A stretch of DNA of 64,000 nt from Celerinatantimonas sp046054165 (GTDB lineage: Bacteria; Pseudomonadota; Gammaproteobacteria; Enterobacterales; Celerinatantimonadaceae): the NCBI RefSeq assembly GCF_046054165.1, contig NZ_JBFNXK010000006.1, positions 124,001-188,000 of the forward strand, read 5' to 3'. Position numbers and translations under genes: made by a program. Below, piece after piece: positions 8,001 to 16,517 of this stretch. Under the pieces are notes generated by a model. The model was not told the origin of the DNA, searched no databases, and saw nothing but the letters and a program-made list of their open reading frames with translations. Every line of letters starts with the position of its first letter. The first letter of the stretch is position 1.

Positions 8001-8011
8001 GGAGAGCAGCT

Positions 8012-9022
8012 ATGAGTGTTGATGTTGACATTATTAAAGCGCGAGCCCAAAACGAATACCGGTTATCCAAAGTCCGGGGCGAAGCGATGGTCAGCGTACG
8101 GATCCCTGGCGGGATTTTACCCGCCCACCTGCTCTCGGTAGCACAACATATTGCCGAGACTTACGGCAATGGCCAAATCCACCTGACGACTCGCCAGAAA
8201 CTGGCAATGCCCGGTATTCACTATGAAGATATGGATAAAGTGAATGCTGAATTAGAGCCATTTTTACGTGAAATCGAAATGGATCTCTGTGATGTTGAGG
8301 TTGCAGATCCTAAAGCAGGCTATCAGGCCATCGGGGGACGTAACATCGTCGCCTGTCAGGGCAACCGAATCTGTCAAAAAGGCAATACTGATACCACAGG
8401 AATGGCCCGACGTCTGGAAAAACTTATCTATCCAAGCCCTTACCATCTGAAGGTCGTACTGGCCGGATGTCCCAATGACTGTGCGAAAGCATCTATGACC
8501 GATATAGGCATCATTGGTGTGGCAAAAATCCAGTTTAATGCCGATCGCTGTATTGGCTGCGGCGCATGCGTTCAAAGTTGTCGGCACCATGCGGTCGGCT
8601 GTTTGGATCTAAAAAATGGCAAAGCCGTCAAAGAAAGTGGCTCATGTATCGGCTGTGGGGAATGCGTACTCGCCTGCCCAACTTTAGCCTGGCAACGCAA
8701 ACCCCAACAGCTCTATCAGGTCAGACTGGGCGGTCGAACCAGCAAGAAAACACCTCGTGTGGGTAAAATATTCTTAAACTGGGTTACTGAAGAGGTCATT
8801 ACTCAGATTATTCCCAATATTTTTGCCTTTGAAAAAGAGATGCTCGGCGGCAAACCAATCTATCTACATATGGGACACCTGATCGATACCGGCGGTTACC
8901 TACGCTTTAAAGAACGGGTATTACAGGATGTAACGCTCAATCCGGAAGCATTTGTCGCACAGCGCATGTACTGGGCTGAAGATGAATATGTTGCCAATAC
9001 CCATGTTAAGCCAGCCTATTGA
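8012..9022 (+). CDS. asrC: Anaerobic sulfite reductase subunit C (siroheme subunit)
   Basis: 336 residues from ATG 8012, with GGAGAG before it. Catalytic subunit of the nitrite/sulfite reductase superfamily. The siroheme-4Fe-4S cysteines appear as CQGNRICQKG and, further on, CPNDC (about residues 114-155). Two ferredoxin clusters follow, CIGCGACVQSCRHH and CIGCGECVLACP. It reduces sulfite to sulfide in the cytoplasm. The siroheme it needs derives from precorrin-2, the product of the methyltransferase encoded 7 bp downstream. Confidence 0.97.
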   Translation: MSVDVDIIKARAQNEYRLSKVRGEAMVSVRIPGGILPAHLLSVAQHIAETYGNGQIHLTTRQKLAMPGIHYEDMDKVNAELEPFLREIEMDLCDVEVADPKAGYQAIGGRNIVACQGNRICQKGNTDTTGMARRLEKLIYPSPYHLKVVLAGCPNDCAKASMTDIGIIGVAKIQFNADRCIGCGACVQSCRHHAVGCLDLKNGKAVKESGSCIGCGECVLACPTLAWQRKPQQLYQVRLGGRTSKKTPRVGKIFLNWVTEEVITQIIPNIFAFEKEMLGGKPIYLHMGHLIDTGGYLRFKERVLQDVTLNPEAFVAQRMYWAEDEYVANTHVKPAY

Positions 9023-9029
9023 GGAAATG

Positions 9030-9776
9030 ATGACCCAGGCCAAATCTAAAACATTACTGGCACCGGGAGAAGTCGCTCTGGTCGGTGCCGGCCCCGGAGA
9101 TCCAGAATTACTGACGCTGAAGGCCATGCACTATTTACAACAGGCGGATGTGGTGTTCTACGACCGACTGGTCTCCGATGAAATCATCGCATTACTTCCC
9201 CAGAGTGCTCAACCCATTTTCGTCGGGAAAAAATCTGGGGCTCATTGTATCGAACAATCGGTGATTATTGCATGGTTGAAGCAACAGGCCTCTGCTCAGA
9301 AGCGGGTCGTCCGTCTCAAAGGAGGCGATCCGTTTGTTTTCGGACGAGGAGGAGAAGAGATGCAGGCTCTGCAACAAGCCGGGATCACTGTCCATGTGGT
9401 TCCCGGAATTACCGCTGCACTAGGATGTGCAGCAACGGCCGGGATCCCTTTAACCCATCGAGATTTTGCACAGAGAGTCACACTGGTCACAGGCCATCCC
9501 CAACCCGGAGGACAACTCAACTGGCATGGTCTGGCGCAACCCCAGCAGACACTGGTTTTTTATATGGGAATTTCTCAGGCGACACTCATTCGCCAGCAAC
9601 TGCTCAGCGAAGGCATGTCCGACAGCATGCCGATTGCCTTGGTTGAACATGGAACCCGGGAGGATCAACGTGTCATTCAGGGCCAACTCAGCGCGCTTCC
9701 TCAAATCGCGGCAACCGTACAGAGCCCGGCGCTTCTGATTATCGGAGCCGTTGCCGCTCTTTCTTCCAAAATGTAA
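9030..9776 (+). CDS. cobA: Uroporphyrinogen-III C-methyltransferase
   Basis: 248 residues from ATG 9030 (MTQAKSK; ATG 9027 is also possible, the GAGG site is closer to ideal for 9030). Single-domain SUMT: VALVGAGPGDPELLTLKA, FYDRLVSDEI, VRLKGGDPFVFGRGGEE, VVPGITAALGCAATAGIPLTHR. It methylates uroporphyrinogen III twice with S-adenosylmethionine to give precorrin-2. In this operon it probably feeds siroheme for AsrC; its product is also the entry point of the cbi pathway at 33-42 kb. No CysG-type dehydrogenase/ferrochelatase domain is attached, so that activity must come from elsewhere. Confidence 0.93.
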   Translation: MTQAKSKTLLAPGEVALVGAGPGDPELLTLKAMHYLQQADVVFYDRLVSDEIIALLPQSAQPIFVGKKSGAHCIEQSVIIAWLKQQASAQKRVVRLKGGDPFVFGRGGEEMQALQQAGITVHVVPGITAALGCAATAGIPLTHRDFAQRVTLVTGHPQPGGQLNWHGLAQPQQTLVFYMGISQATLIRQQLLSEGMSDSMPIALVEHGTREDQRVIQGQLSALPQIAATVQSPALLIIGAVAALSSKM

Positions 9777-9824
9777 GCGGGGCCTATCAAGGTGGCAGGG
9801 CACCGAGACCTGATCCCCCCCTCA

Positions 9825-9861
9825 ACGGTCATAATCGTCAAGGATAGACTCTTATGACCGT
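9825..9861 (+). terminator. Terminator-like hairpin after asrABC-cobA
   Basis: Perfect 10-bp arms acggtcataa and ttatgaccgt separated by 17 bases, followed by attctttta. The long loop and moderate T run make it an imperfect but plausible intrinsic terminator 49 bp after cobA, between two convergent units. Confidence 0.55.
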
Positions 9862-9915
9862 ATTCTTTTACGCTCTATTCTCAACCGGCCCATCTTGATC
9901 TGATAGCCATCCGCG

Positions 9916-11442
9916 TTATGCGACAGCCTCCAATCCCATAAAATCACGCAAGCGAGCATCTGGATGAGCGGTAAGTTCATCGGCTTTAAGATCATATTCA
10001 ATCTGACCATTTTCCATAAATAGAATCCGATCAGAGATCGACTGCGCAAACTGCATCTCGTGGGTCACGATCATTAAGGTCATTCCCGACTTAGCTAGTT
10101 GCTGGATCACGCCCAGGACTTCACCAACTAATTCCGGATCTAGGGCACTGGTGGGTTCATCAAACAGTAAAATATCCGGATCCATCGCCAGTGTCCGGGC
10201 AATCGCTACTCGCTGCTGCTGCCCACCGGAGAGTTGATGTGGATATTTATGTGCATGTTCTAATAATCCCACCCGATCCAGCAATTGATAAGCACGCATC
10301 TGCAACACTGATTTATCACGTTCCAACTTGGCAAGTGCCGGTCCGATCATCACATTATCTAAAATGGTACGATGCGGAAATAAGTTAAACTGCTGAAAAA
10401 CCATCCCGATACGTTTCAAACCTTGACGTGTCGTAGCGCTAGCCACCCCACCGCTGGCATCAATGTAGGACTCGCCAAAGAGTTGAATTTCACCACCCGA
10501 TAAACTTTCCAAATGGCTAATACAACGGATCAGTGAGGTTTTACCCGATCCGGATGGACCGATGACCGCAATCACTTCCCCCTGAGGTACCTGTAACTGG
10601 ATCGATTTGAGCACCTGATGATTACCATAACTTTTATCTACCTGACGCAAATTCAGGGCCTGAGGCTCACCCGATTTATGGAGGGTCGCTACATGCTGCG
10701 TAGGAACAACCTGTGACCAACTCTGACGGATCTGCTCACACTGCGCTTGGCTCATCGAACCGACTTTTTTCGCACCCAGATCAAGACGTTTTTCCAACTG
10801 GCTTAAAAACCAACTCAGCACGGTCACCATACCGACATAGTAAACGCCGGTGGCCGCCAGTGTTTCCATCACTAAGAAGTTTTGGGAATACATCCGCTGA
10901 CCCACAAACAAAATGTCGGGCAACGAAATCACCGAAATCAATGACGTGAGCTTGACGATGGTAATCAGTTCATTGGTTAATGCCGGTAACTCGATACGCA
11001 GCGCCTGAGGGACAATGATCCGGCTATATTTCTGGAACACCGAAAATCCCAGCATCTTAGCGGCTTCATGCTGACCTTTTGGAACAGACAACAAACCACC
11101 ACGATGGATCTCGGCAATAAATGCCCCTTCTGTCAGCACCATCGCCAGCAATCCAGCAAAAAATGGGTTTGACAAAAAGACACTGGTACTCGGGATCATC
11201 TGCGGCAAGTTATAAACAAAAATAACCAACACGAGCAGCGGGATCGAGCGGAAAAACCAGATATAGCCATTGACCACAGTACGGATCAAGGGATTCGTCG
11301 ATTGTTTACCAAGTGCCACAAACAATCCCAGAATAATCCCCAATCCCCAGGTTGCAATACTCAGTTTTAATACCAGCCAACAAGACGCCCACAACTGGGC
11401 GTCATGCAACAATGAGAGAAAATATGCCACGTCAAAACTCAT
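9916..11442 (-). CDS. Fused polar amino-acid ABC transporter permease/ATPase
   Basis: 508 residues joining two usually separate subunits. Residues 1 to about 225 are a HisM/GlnP-type inner-membrane permease (five or so hydrophobic segments; EAA loop GQHEAAKMLGFSVFQKYSRIIVPQALR). A linker follows, then residues about 265-508 are the ATPase with Walker A GPSGSGKTSLI, signature LSGGQQQRVAIARTLAMDP and Walker B LLFDEPTSALDPE. The fusion fixes a 1:1 permease:ATPase ratio. The binding-protein gene lies 9 bp upstream and a deiminase/carbamoylase pair precedes it, so the substrate is probably the compound those enzymes degrade, perhaps a guanidino or carbamoyl amino acid. Confidence 0.9.
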   Translation of the reverse strand: MSFDVAYFLSLLHDAQLWASCWLVLKLSIATWGLGIILGLFVALGKQSTNPLIRTVVNGYIWFFRSIPLLVLVIFVYNLPQMIPSTSVFLSNPFFAGLLAMVLTEGAFIAEIHRGGLLSVPKGQHEAAKMLGFSVFQKYSRIIVPQALRIELPALTNELITIVKLTSLISVISLPDILFVGQRMYSQNFLVMETLAATGVYYVGMVTVLSWFLSQLEKRLDLGAKKVGSMSQAQCEQIRQSWSQVVPTQHVATLHKSGEPQALNLRQVDKSYGNHQVLKSIQLQVPQGEVIAVIGPSGSGKTSLIRCISHLESLSGGEIQLFGESYIDASGGVASATTRQGLKRIGMVFQQFNLFPHRTILDNVMIGPALAKLERDKSVLQMRAYQLLDRVGLLEHAHKYPHQLSGGQQQRVAIARTLAMDPDILLFDEPTSALDPELVGEVLGVIQQLAKSGMTLMIVTHEMQFAQSISDRILFMENGQIEYDLKADELTAHPDARLRDFMGLEAVA

Positions 11443-11451
11443 GTGGACCTC

Positions 11452-12234
11452 TTAAAATTGTGCGTTCAAATGGTATTTATCCAAAAGCTTCTGAAACTCA
11501 CCGCTTGCTTTAACTTTAGCCAAAGCTTCACTCAATTGCTGTTTCATCCAGGTATCCCCTTTCGGGAAATACATGCCCATCGTCTGAGGATAGAACTGTT
11601 TTTCACTGGAGATTTGCACCCGATTCGGCAGTTTTTCCAAAATCTGCTGAGAAGCGGCAGCCATCTGTAACTGTGCATCCGCATGGTTAGATAACAATGC
11701 CTGAGTACATTCAGCCGTGGTAGGATATTCATTGATCTGAATCGCCCCTAAATTGTGACTGGCACAATAGCCATTGGACACACCCTGCAGTTTACTCAAC
11801 CAAACGGTCCCTTTTTGAATGGCAATCGTACGCCCACATAAATCTTCCGGGGCTTTAGGTAAAAAGTCAGCGTTTTTGCGAACCATAATCGATGTACCCG
11901 TCGTGATATAAGGCAGTGCATCGGCCTGTTTTAAACGTTTTTCAACGATATACATGCCCGAAATAACCATATCGAAACGGTGCGCTTTAATTCCCAAAAT
12001 TAAACTAGGGAAAGGGGTATCTTTAATGTCCGGTTTAAGGCCCATCTCTTTAGCCAAGGCATGCACTAACTCGACATCAAATCCAACCGGTTGTTTATTC
12101 TGATAAGATTCAAAAGGAGGATAAGCAACTTCCATCCCAATGGTCAACACGCCGTCCGTCAGTGGTTTGGCCTGAGCCAAGCCAGCCGTGAGGCTCAGAG
12201 CTGCGCAACATCCTATTATCATTCGCTTTAACAT
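11452..12234 (-). CDS. Periplasmic amino-acid-type solute-binding protein
   Basis: 260 residues with a cleavable signal peptide (MLKRMIIGCCAALSLTAGLAQA). SBP family 3 fold: LTIGMEVAYPPFESYQNKQPVGFDVELVHALAKEMG near the N-terminus, then FDMVISGMYIVEKR and a final AKVKASGEFQKLLDKYHL. It delivers a polar amino-acid-like ligand to the fused transporter encoded next. The R expected after MxxT in many arginine or glutamate binders is not clear, so the ligand cannot be read from sequence. Confidence 0.92.
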   Translation of the reverse strand: MLKRMIIGCCAALSLTAGLAQAKPLTDGVLTIGMEVAYPPFESYQNKQPVGFDVELVHALAKEMGLKPDIKDTPFPSLILGIKAHRFDMVISGMYIVEKRLKQADALPYITTGTSIMVRKNADFLPKAPEDLCGRTIAIQKGTVWLSKLQGVSNGYCASHNLGAIQINEYPTTAECTQALLSNHADAQLQMAAASQQILEKLPNRVQISSEKQFYPQTMGMYFPKGDTWMKQQLSEALAKVKASGEFQKLLDKYHLNAQF

Positions 12235-12265
12235 TATTTTATTTCCCTAATTTAATGGTCATTAA

Positions 12266-13174
12266 CTAACTACGTGAACGTTTCAGCGGCTGACACATAC
12301 AATGTACCCCACCACCACCTTTGGTAATCATACTGATATCCGGATCAAGCACCGTCAGACCGCGCGCTAAACACTGCTGTTTTAACGACAAACTCTCCTT
12401 AGGTAACAACACCCGTTCTTTACCCAAAGCCATAATATTACAGCCCAATTCCATCGCCTCTTTATAAGGTACGTCGATGATGTCGAACTGCTTAGCTTTG
12501 AGCCATTTCAGCAAACTATCCGGCACAACTGCGGTACATACAGCCGCTAACCGTTCGGCCACCAAAATAAACTGCACATCCAAGTGTAAGAAATGCGGAT
12601 CAAACGGCACGATCTCGAATTCCCAACCTTCTTTCTCAAACCACGATTTCACCTGATTGACACCGGCTTCGCTCGTGCGTTCCCCCGAGCAGCCACAAAT
12701 GGCAACGCCAGGTTCCACCAGCATGAAATCGCCCCCTTCAAATGTACCGGCGGTCACCACATCATAAAATGGCACATCGTGAGCCTGATAAAATTCAGCC
12801 ACAGTCAGCCACTCGCTGCGCCGCCACGGGCTATACATCTGGCAAGCAATCGGTCCCCACGGAGTCATCACGGAGTTATCACGGGCAAAAACTCCATAAG
12901 GTTGTTCCGGACGCGCCTGTAAAAAGTGAACTTCGATATCCGCCTGACGATAAGCATCCAGCATCTCCTGATACTGAACTTTTGCGACATTAATATCGTA
13001 AGGTTCGCCATTTTTAAGATGACGACGTGAGGTTGAGTTACCTCCTAACCAGCTGTAATGGTCGATAGGACCGACCAATACTTTTTCCAGCAGATCGGTT
13101 TCACTGCTCATGCCCCAATCGCTAAGTTCTGGCGTACTCCCGTTATCTAGCCGCCGTTTCCAAGAATAAGTCAT
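12266..13174 (-). CDS. Deiminase/amidinotransferase-fold enzyme (DDAH-like)
   Basis: 302 residues of the guanidino-group-modifying superfamily. Catalytic elements are visible in order: ARDNSVMTPWG, the acid GTFEGGDFMLVEPG, the base FLHLDVQF, and the nucleophilic cysteine GGGGVHCMCQP near the C-terminus. Members hydrolyse or transfer guanidino groups; as a hydrolase it would give ammonia or an amine plus a ureido (carbamoyl) product. The next gene upstream in the operon is a carbamoylase that could use that product. Start ATG 13174 has AAGGA 7 bases before it and overlaps the upstream stop (TAATG). Exact substrate unknown. Confidence 0.82.
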   Translation of the reverse strand: MTYSWKRRLDNGSTPELSDWGMSSETDLLEKVLVGPIDHYSWLGGNSTSRRHLKNGEPYDINVAKVQYQEMLDAYRQADIEVHFLQARPEQPYGVFARDNSVMTPWGPIACQMYSPWRRSEWLTVAEFYQAHDVPFYDVVTAGTFEGGDFMLVEPGVAICGCSGERTSEAGVNQVKSWFEKEGWEFEIVPFDPHFLHLDVQFILVAERLAAVCTAVVPDSLLKWLKAKQFDIIDVPYKEAMELGCNIMALGKERVLLPKESLSLKQQCLARGLTVLDPDISMITKGGGGVHCMCQPLKRSRS

Positions 13175-14403
13175 TACGATTCCTTTTGATCAAGTTGAAG
13201 AAAAGCATGCAACAGGACGTTTGCGCCTTGGGCTACATGCGAAGGGCTGGCATATTCCTGTTCATTATGAGAAATACCGTCGCGGCAAGGGATAAAGATC
13301 ATCCCGCAGCGACCGACTTGAGAAAGATAGACCGAGTCATGGCCCGCACCGGAGACTATCGGTTGATAGTCATACCCTAATTGCTCACAGGCAGTGCCCA
13401 CGGCCTCAATACAAAGCGGATCAAATGCGACAGCGTTCGACTGCCATAAAGGTTCGATCCGACCCTGAAATCCATCACGATTAAATTCGCAAAGGGCAAT
13501 CAATTGTGCCGAGAGTTGATCGAGCTGTTCCTGCTGAGGATGACGAAGATCTACGGTAAACTGAACCTGTTCCGGGACCGTATTCGGAGCTCTCGGATAG
13601 GTATCAATTCGACCAATCGTCAGCCGTGCTTGCTCATCATCCGCTACCAACTGATAAAGCTTGGGTAACAGTTTCATGAAGGCTTGAACCGGATCGATAC
13701 GCATGGACATGGGCGTTGGTCCGGCGTGTACTGACTGACCTTCAAGGGTCACGGTAAACCAGTTCATCCCCTGAACGCCCGTCACCTGACCTATGGCCAG
13801 CTGAGCTTTTTCGAGTACCGGTCCCTGCTCAATGTGCAGTTCCAGCGAACCATGAAATGCGAAGGCCTGACAAGGCAGCTCACCGCGTTCACCGGTTTGA
13901 GTTAAAGCTTCGCTCACACTGACACCGTCACTATCGGTGACCTGTTCCATCGCATCTTGCTCAAACACCCCAGCAAACACGCCGGATCCCATCATGGCGG
14001 GTGCAAAGCGAGCCCCTTCCTCATTGGTCCAGACGGCTAAATCCACCGGATGCTGGAACACAGTTTGCTGCTGGTGTAACGTCATCATCACTTCTAACGC
14101 AGCCAGCACCCCATACACACCATCAAAACGGCCACCGGTCGGCTGAGTATCCAAATGAGAACCCAGCAAAATCGGTTTTAAATCGGGACGAGATCCCTCA
14201 AAGCGAACAAACAAATTGCCCATCTGATCGCGGCGAGGTTTACCGCCTATTTGTGCACACCATTCTAAAAACAGCGCCCGACCCTGAGCATCCAGCGCCG
14301 TTAGCGCCTGACGATTACAACCCCCTGCAGCCGTCGCGCCAATCTGCGCCATTTGCTCAATGAATTGATTTAAACGGGATGAATTGATGACCAAATCTGT
14401 CAT
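13174..14403 (-). CDS. M20-family Zn hydrolase, carbamoylase/allantoate amidohydrolase type
   Basis: 409 residues from MTDLVINSS, chosen because AAGGGA lies 9 bases before it; a longer frame opens at 14439. Metal-ligand motifs: LLGSHLDTQPTGGRFDGVYG, WTNEEGARFAP, ELHIEQGPVLE, VEGQSVHAGPTPMSMR-like, and C-terminal SGAGHDSVYL and GISHNEQEYAS. These are the hydantoinase/carbamoylase (HyuC, UAC-like) signatures: hydrolysis of an N-carbamoyl amino acid, ureidoglycolate or allantoate to amine, CO2 and ammonia. First gene of the four-gene transport/catabolism unit, just downstream of a LuxR-type regulator. Confidence 0.88.
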   Translation of the reverse strand: MTDLVINSSRLNQFIEQMAQIGATAAGGCNRQALTALDAQGRALFLEWCAQIGGKPRRDQMGNLFVRFEGSRPDLKPILLGSHLDTQPTGGRFDGVYGVLAALEVMMTLHQQQTVFQHPVDLAVWTNEEGARFAPAMMGSGVFAGVFEQDAMEQVTDSDGVSVSEALTQTGERGELPCQAFAFHGSLELHIEQGPVLEKAQLAIGQVTGVQGMNWFTVTLEGQSVHAGPTPMSMRIDPVQAFMKLLPKLYQLVADDEQARLTIGRIDTYPRAPNTVPEQVQFTVDLRHPQQEQLDQLSAQLIALCEFNRDGFQGRIEPLWQSNAVAFDPLCIEAVGTACEQLGYDYQPIVSGAGHDSVYLSQVGRCGMIFIPCRDGISHNEQEYASPSHVAQGANVLLHAFLQLDQKES

Positions 14404-14549
14404 TTGGCAAAGTCCCTTAGTCATTATCGATGGAATCAATCTAACGACTAAGGCAAATATTGGGTATCCCTCAGTTGAGGTAGGTTAATCTAAGTGGATT
14501 ATAAATAAGAAAAAGACGCGCAATCGTGCATTCGCAGCCAAAGTTAAGG

Positions 14550-15338
14550 TCAATGGTTCGGATTAAGAATTTGATCAAAAAGCTTACCCAACAACTCTTT
14601 TTGCGAGTTCACACCTAATTTAACATAAATGTTTTTCCGGTGGACGCGCTCAGTTTCATAGGACATATCCAGTTTACGGGCCGATTCTTTACTGGAATGC
14701 CCACGGATCAACAGCTGCATCACCTCTTTTTCCCGTGGGGTTAGACTTCCTTCGCCGAAATTGAGTAAGGCCGTCTTAATCGGTTCGTGAGATCCTCTGG
14801 AGACCGGAGCATTCTGCCGGTCATGCATCAAGACCGCCGAACGGATCAAAGGATAATAGGCGCGGCATTTATTCAGCACCCGATGATTAAATTTAGACAA
14901 GGTCTGAGTCCGTCCCAACGAAATCAGATAACACAGATCATGATCGGACTGGATCACAAAACAGACTTCATCGACCAATCCGGAAAAACGAAAATATTCA
15001 TCATGGTAAGCACTCTGATAAAAATCATCCGGAGCAATCTCATCCAAAGAGACCAAACCTTCGCCGCCTTGCATACAAAAATCATAAAACGGACTCAGCA
15101 GGTAAGCCCCTTCCAGGTAGCGTTCCCAAGCGACTAGCTCATCACTCGCCAATGATGAGCCCAGTACCACCGGCTTTTCAACCGGGTGATAAACCAGAAC
15201 GACATAGTCATCAAAACTAATCGCCATTCGCAAAATGTAAATCAATTTATCGATAAACAGATCGTGATCAATGGCAAGCAATAGATCGGCCACCGCATGA
15301 ATCAGCGTATTTTCAGAAAAATCGGCCGCATCTCTCAC
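14550..15338 (-). CDS. LuxR-family transcriptional regulator
   Basis: 262 residues from GTG 15338, which follows AGGAT at suitable distance. The longer ATG at 15440 lacks a ribosome site and its first codons lie inside a MITE-like repeat. The N-terminal about 190 residues are an unassigned sensor region (FDDYVVLVYHP..., WERYLEGAYLLSPFYDF). The C-terminus is a GerE/LuxR helix-turn-helix: LTPREKEVMQLLIRGHSSKESARKLDMSYETERVHRKNIYVKLGVNSQKEL. It sits 146 bp upstream of the carbamoylase gene in the same direction and is the likely regulator of that operon. Confidence 0.88.
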   Translation of the reverse strand: MRDAADFSENTLIHAVADLLLAIDHDLFIDKLIYILRMAISFDDYVVLVYHPVEKPVVLGSSLASDELVAWERYLEGAYLLSPFYDFCMQGGEGLVSLDEIAPDDFYQSAYHDEYFRFSGLVDEVCFVIQSDHDLCYLISLGRTQTLSKFNHRVLNKCRAYYPLIRSAVLMHDRQNAPVSRGSHEPIKTALLNFGEGSLTPREKEVMQLLIRGHSSKESARKLDMSYETERVHRKNIYVKLGVNSQKELLGKLFDQILNPNH

Positions 15339-15881
15339 CGGAATAATCCTATATCGAATGAACCTGGGGACTGTTGACCTTTCAGGGTTAAATATTAAGT
15401 TCACCCCACGTGAAACGCAGTACAACCAATGAGACTTCATGAATAAAGCAAACCGGGCACAACAAAATTCAGAAGATGTCTAAATGAAACCTTCTGACTT
15501 AAATGGCTGCAAAAATAATCATGAAAGGTCAACACCCCCTACAACTATATCTTCAATAAGGTAGCACATTTAATCCCACAATAGCAGCGACTATGCGTGA
15601 GCCCATCGGACCTCGATCAAGATCACCGCATGGGGCTTCATTTCGATAAACATGCAAACACTATGGTATCCATGAGAATCAACTCAAAGGATCGGGAAGA
15701 GACCAAAATTCAGTCATACTGAAAACACAGGGGCTTAAGTTTTATGCAGACAAAAGACTCCGGATGGCTCCACCACAACGATGATGCCATCGGATATGAA
15801 AAGCCATCACCAGAGACAATCATCAAATGCAGATGATCATTTTATCTCGGATGGGCCTCTATGTTTAAACACAGCAGAAGA
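15339..15881. other. 543-bp gene-free region upstream of the LuxR gene
   Basis: Contains a MITE-like element at 15364-15541 with inverted ends. The remaining 340 bp (15542-15881) show no convincing reading frame. The only structure noted there is a short inverted repeat atcatc/gatgat at about 15819-15836. The luxR promoter must lie in or beside the element. Confidence 0.5.
15364..15541. mobile_element. MITE-like element with terminal inverted repeats
   Basis: About 178 bp. The left end (tggggactgttgacctttca) and the reverse complement of the right end (tagggggtgttgacctttca) share the identical core TGTTGACCTTTCA and a GGGG tip. There is no coding capacity. Related single ends occur at 31999-32040, 33087-33130 and 63790-63823. 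The left end lies 26 bp upstream of the proposed luxR start, so insertion may have replaced that gene's promoter. Target-site duplication was not identified. Confidence 0.55.
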
Positions 15882-16412
15882 TCAATGAGGCGCTGATGAT
15901 ACGGGCAATTCCGCAATCTGTCGGGCGGCTTGTTCGATAACCCGGCTGATCCTCGATGCCGTTTCATCGCTCTGTTTGCCATCCGTCAAAAGTTGCTCAT
16001 AAATACTCATTTTTAACTGATCAAAAGCCAGCTCAATTTTAGGGTGGCGCTGGGCTTTTGTTTTCGAGATCAGTCGCTGCATTTTTTCAATGCTTCGTTG
16101 TACTAACGAGTCATTCTCCGTTAACAACGCCGTGCCCCGAAGATTAATGGCAAATACTTTTTTACCATTATCACCTGAGTATTGTTCGATGAGCTGCTGC
16201 TCATGCAGCTGCGTCAAAATCGGATAAATCACCCCAGGACTGGGCTGGTAAACATCTTGCGAAAAATCCCGTAGCGCTTTCATCAGTCCGTATCCATGAT
16301 TCGGATGAAGCCGTAGCAGATGTAAAATCAGTAGCCGTAGCTCCGCCTGGCTAAACGCTTTCGGTCGTCGCTGACGTCGTGTACCTTTTTCAGTAATTTC
16401 TGCCGAATGCAT
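15882..16412 (-). CDS. PadR-family transcriptional regulator (YqjI-like)
   Basis: 176 residues. A basic N-terminus leads into the PadR winged helix: LRLLILHLLRLHPNHGYGLMKALRDF, then YQPSPGVIYPILTQLHEQQLIEQYSGDNGKKVFAIN. A C-terminal helical dimerisation region follows. The arrangement resembles YqjI, which senses nickel/iron, though the His-rich N-terminal extension of YqjI is absent. Downstream of and in the same direction as a TonB/ABC metal-chelate import operon, so it may control that operon; it could also be autonomous. Confidence 0.85.
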   Translation of the reverse strand: MHSAEITEKGTRRQRRPKAFSQAELRLLILHLLRLHPNHGYGLMKALRDFSQDVYQPSPGVIYPILTQLHEQQLIEQYSGDNGKKVFAINLRGTALLTENDSLVQRSIEKMQRLISKTKAQRHPKIELAFDQLKMSIYEQLLTDGKQSDETASRISRVIEQAARQIAELPVSSAPH

Positions 16413-16517
16413 AATTATTTACCTGCCTATATTCGCTGTAAATTATTGTTGAGGAGATACCCCATATCACTAATTAGAACCAATCCGATACCATCACGGA
16501 ATCGGCCCCAAAATGAG

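Noticed and set aside
14404..14439. Upstream extension of the M20 hydrolase
   Set aside because: The internal ATG at 14403 has a good AAGGGA site; the extension adds no family-like sequence.
15339..15440. Longer luxR start at ATG 15440
   Set aside because: No ribosome site, and the extra codons lie in the MITE-like end; GTG 15338 has AGGAT upstream. Kept as an alternative only.
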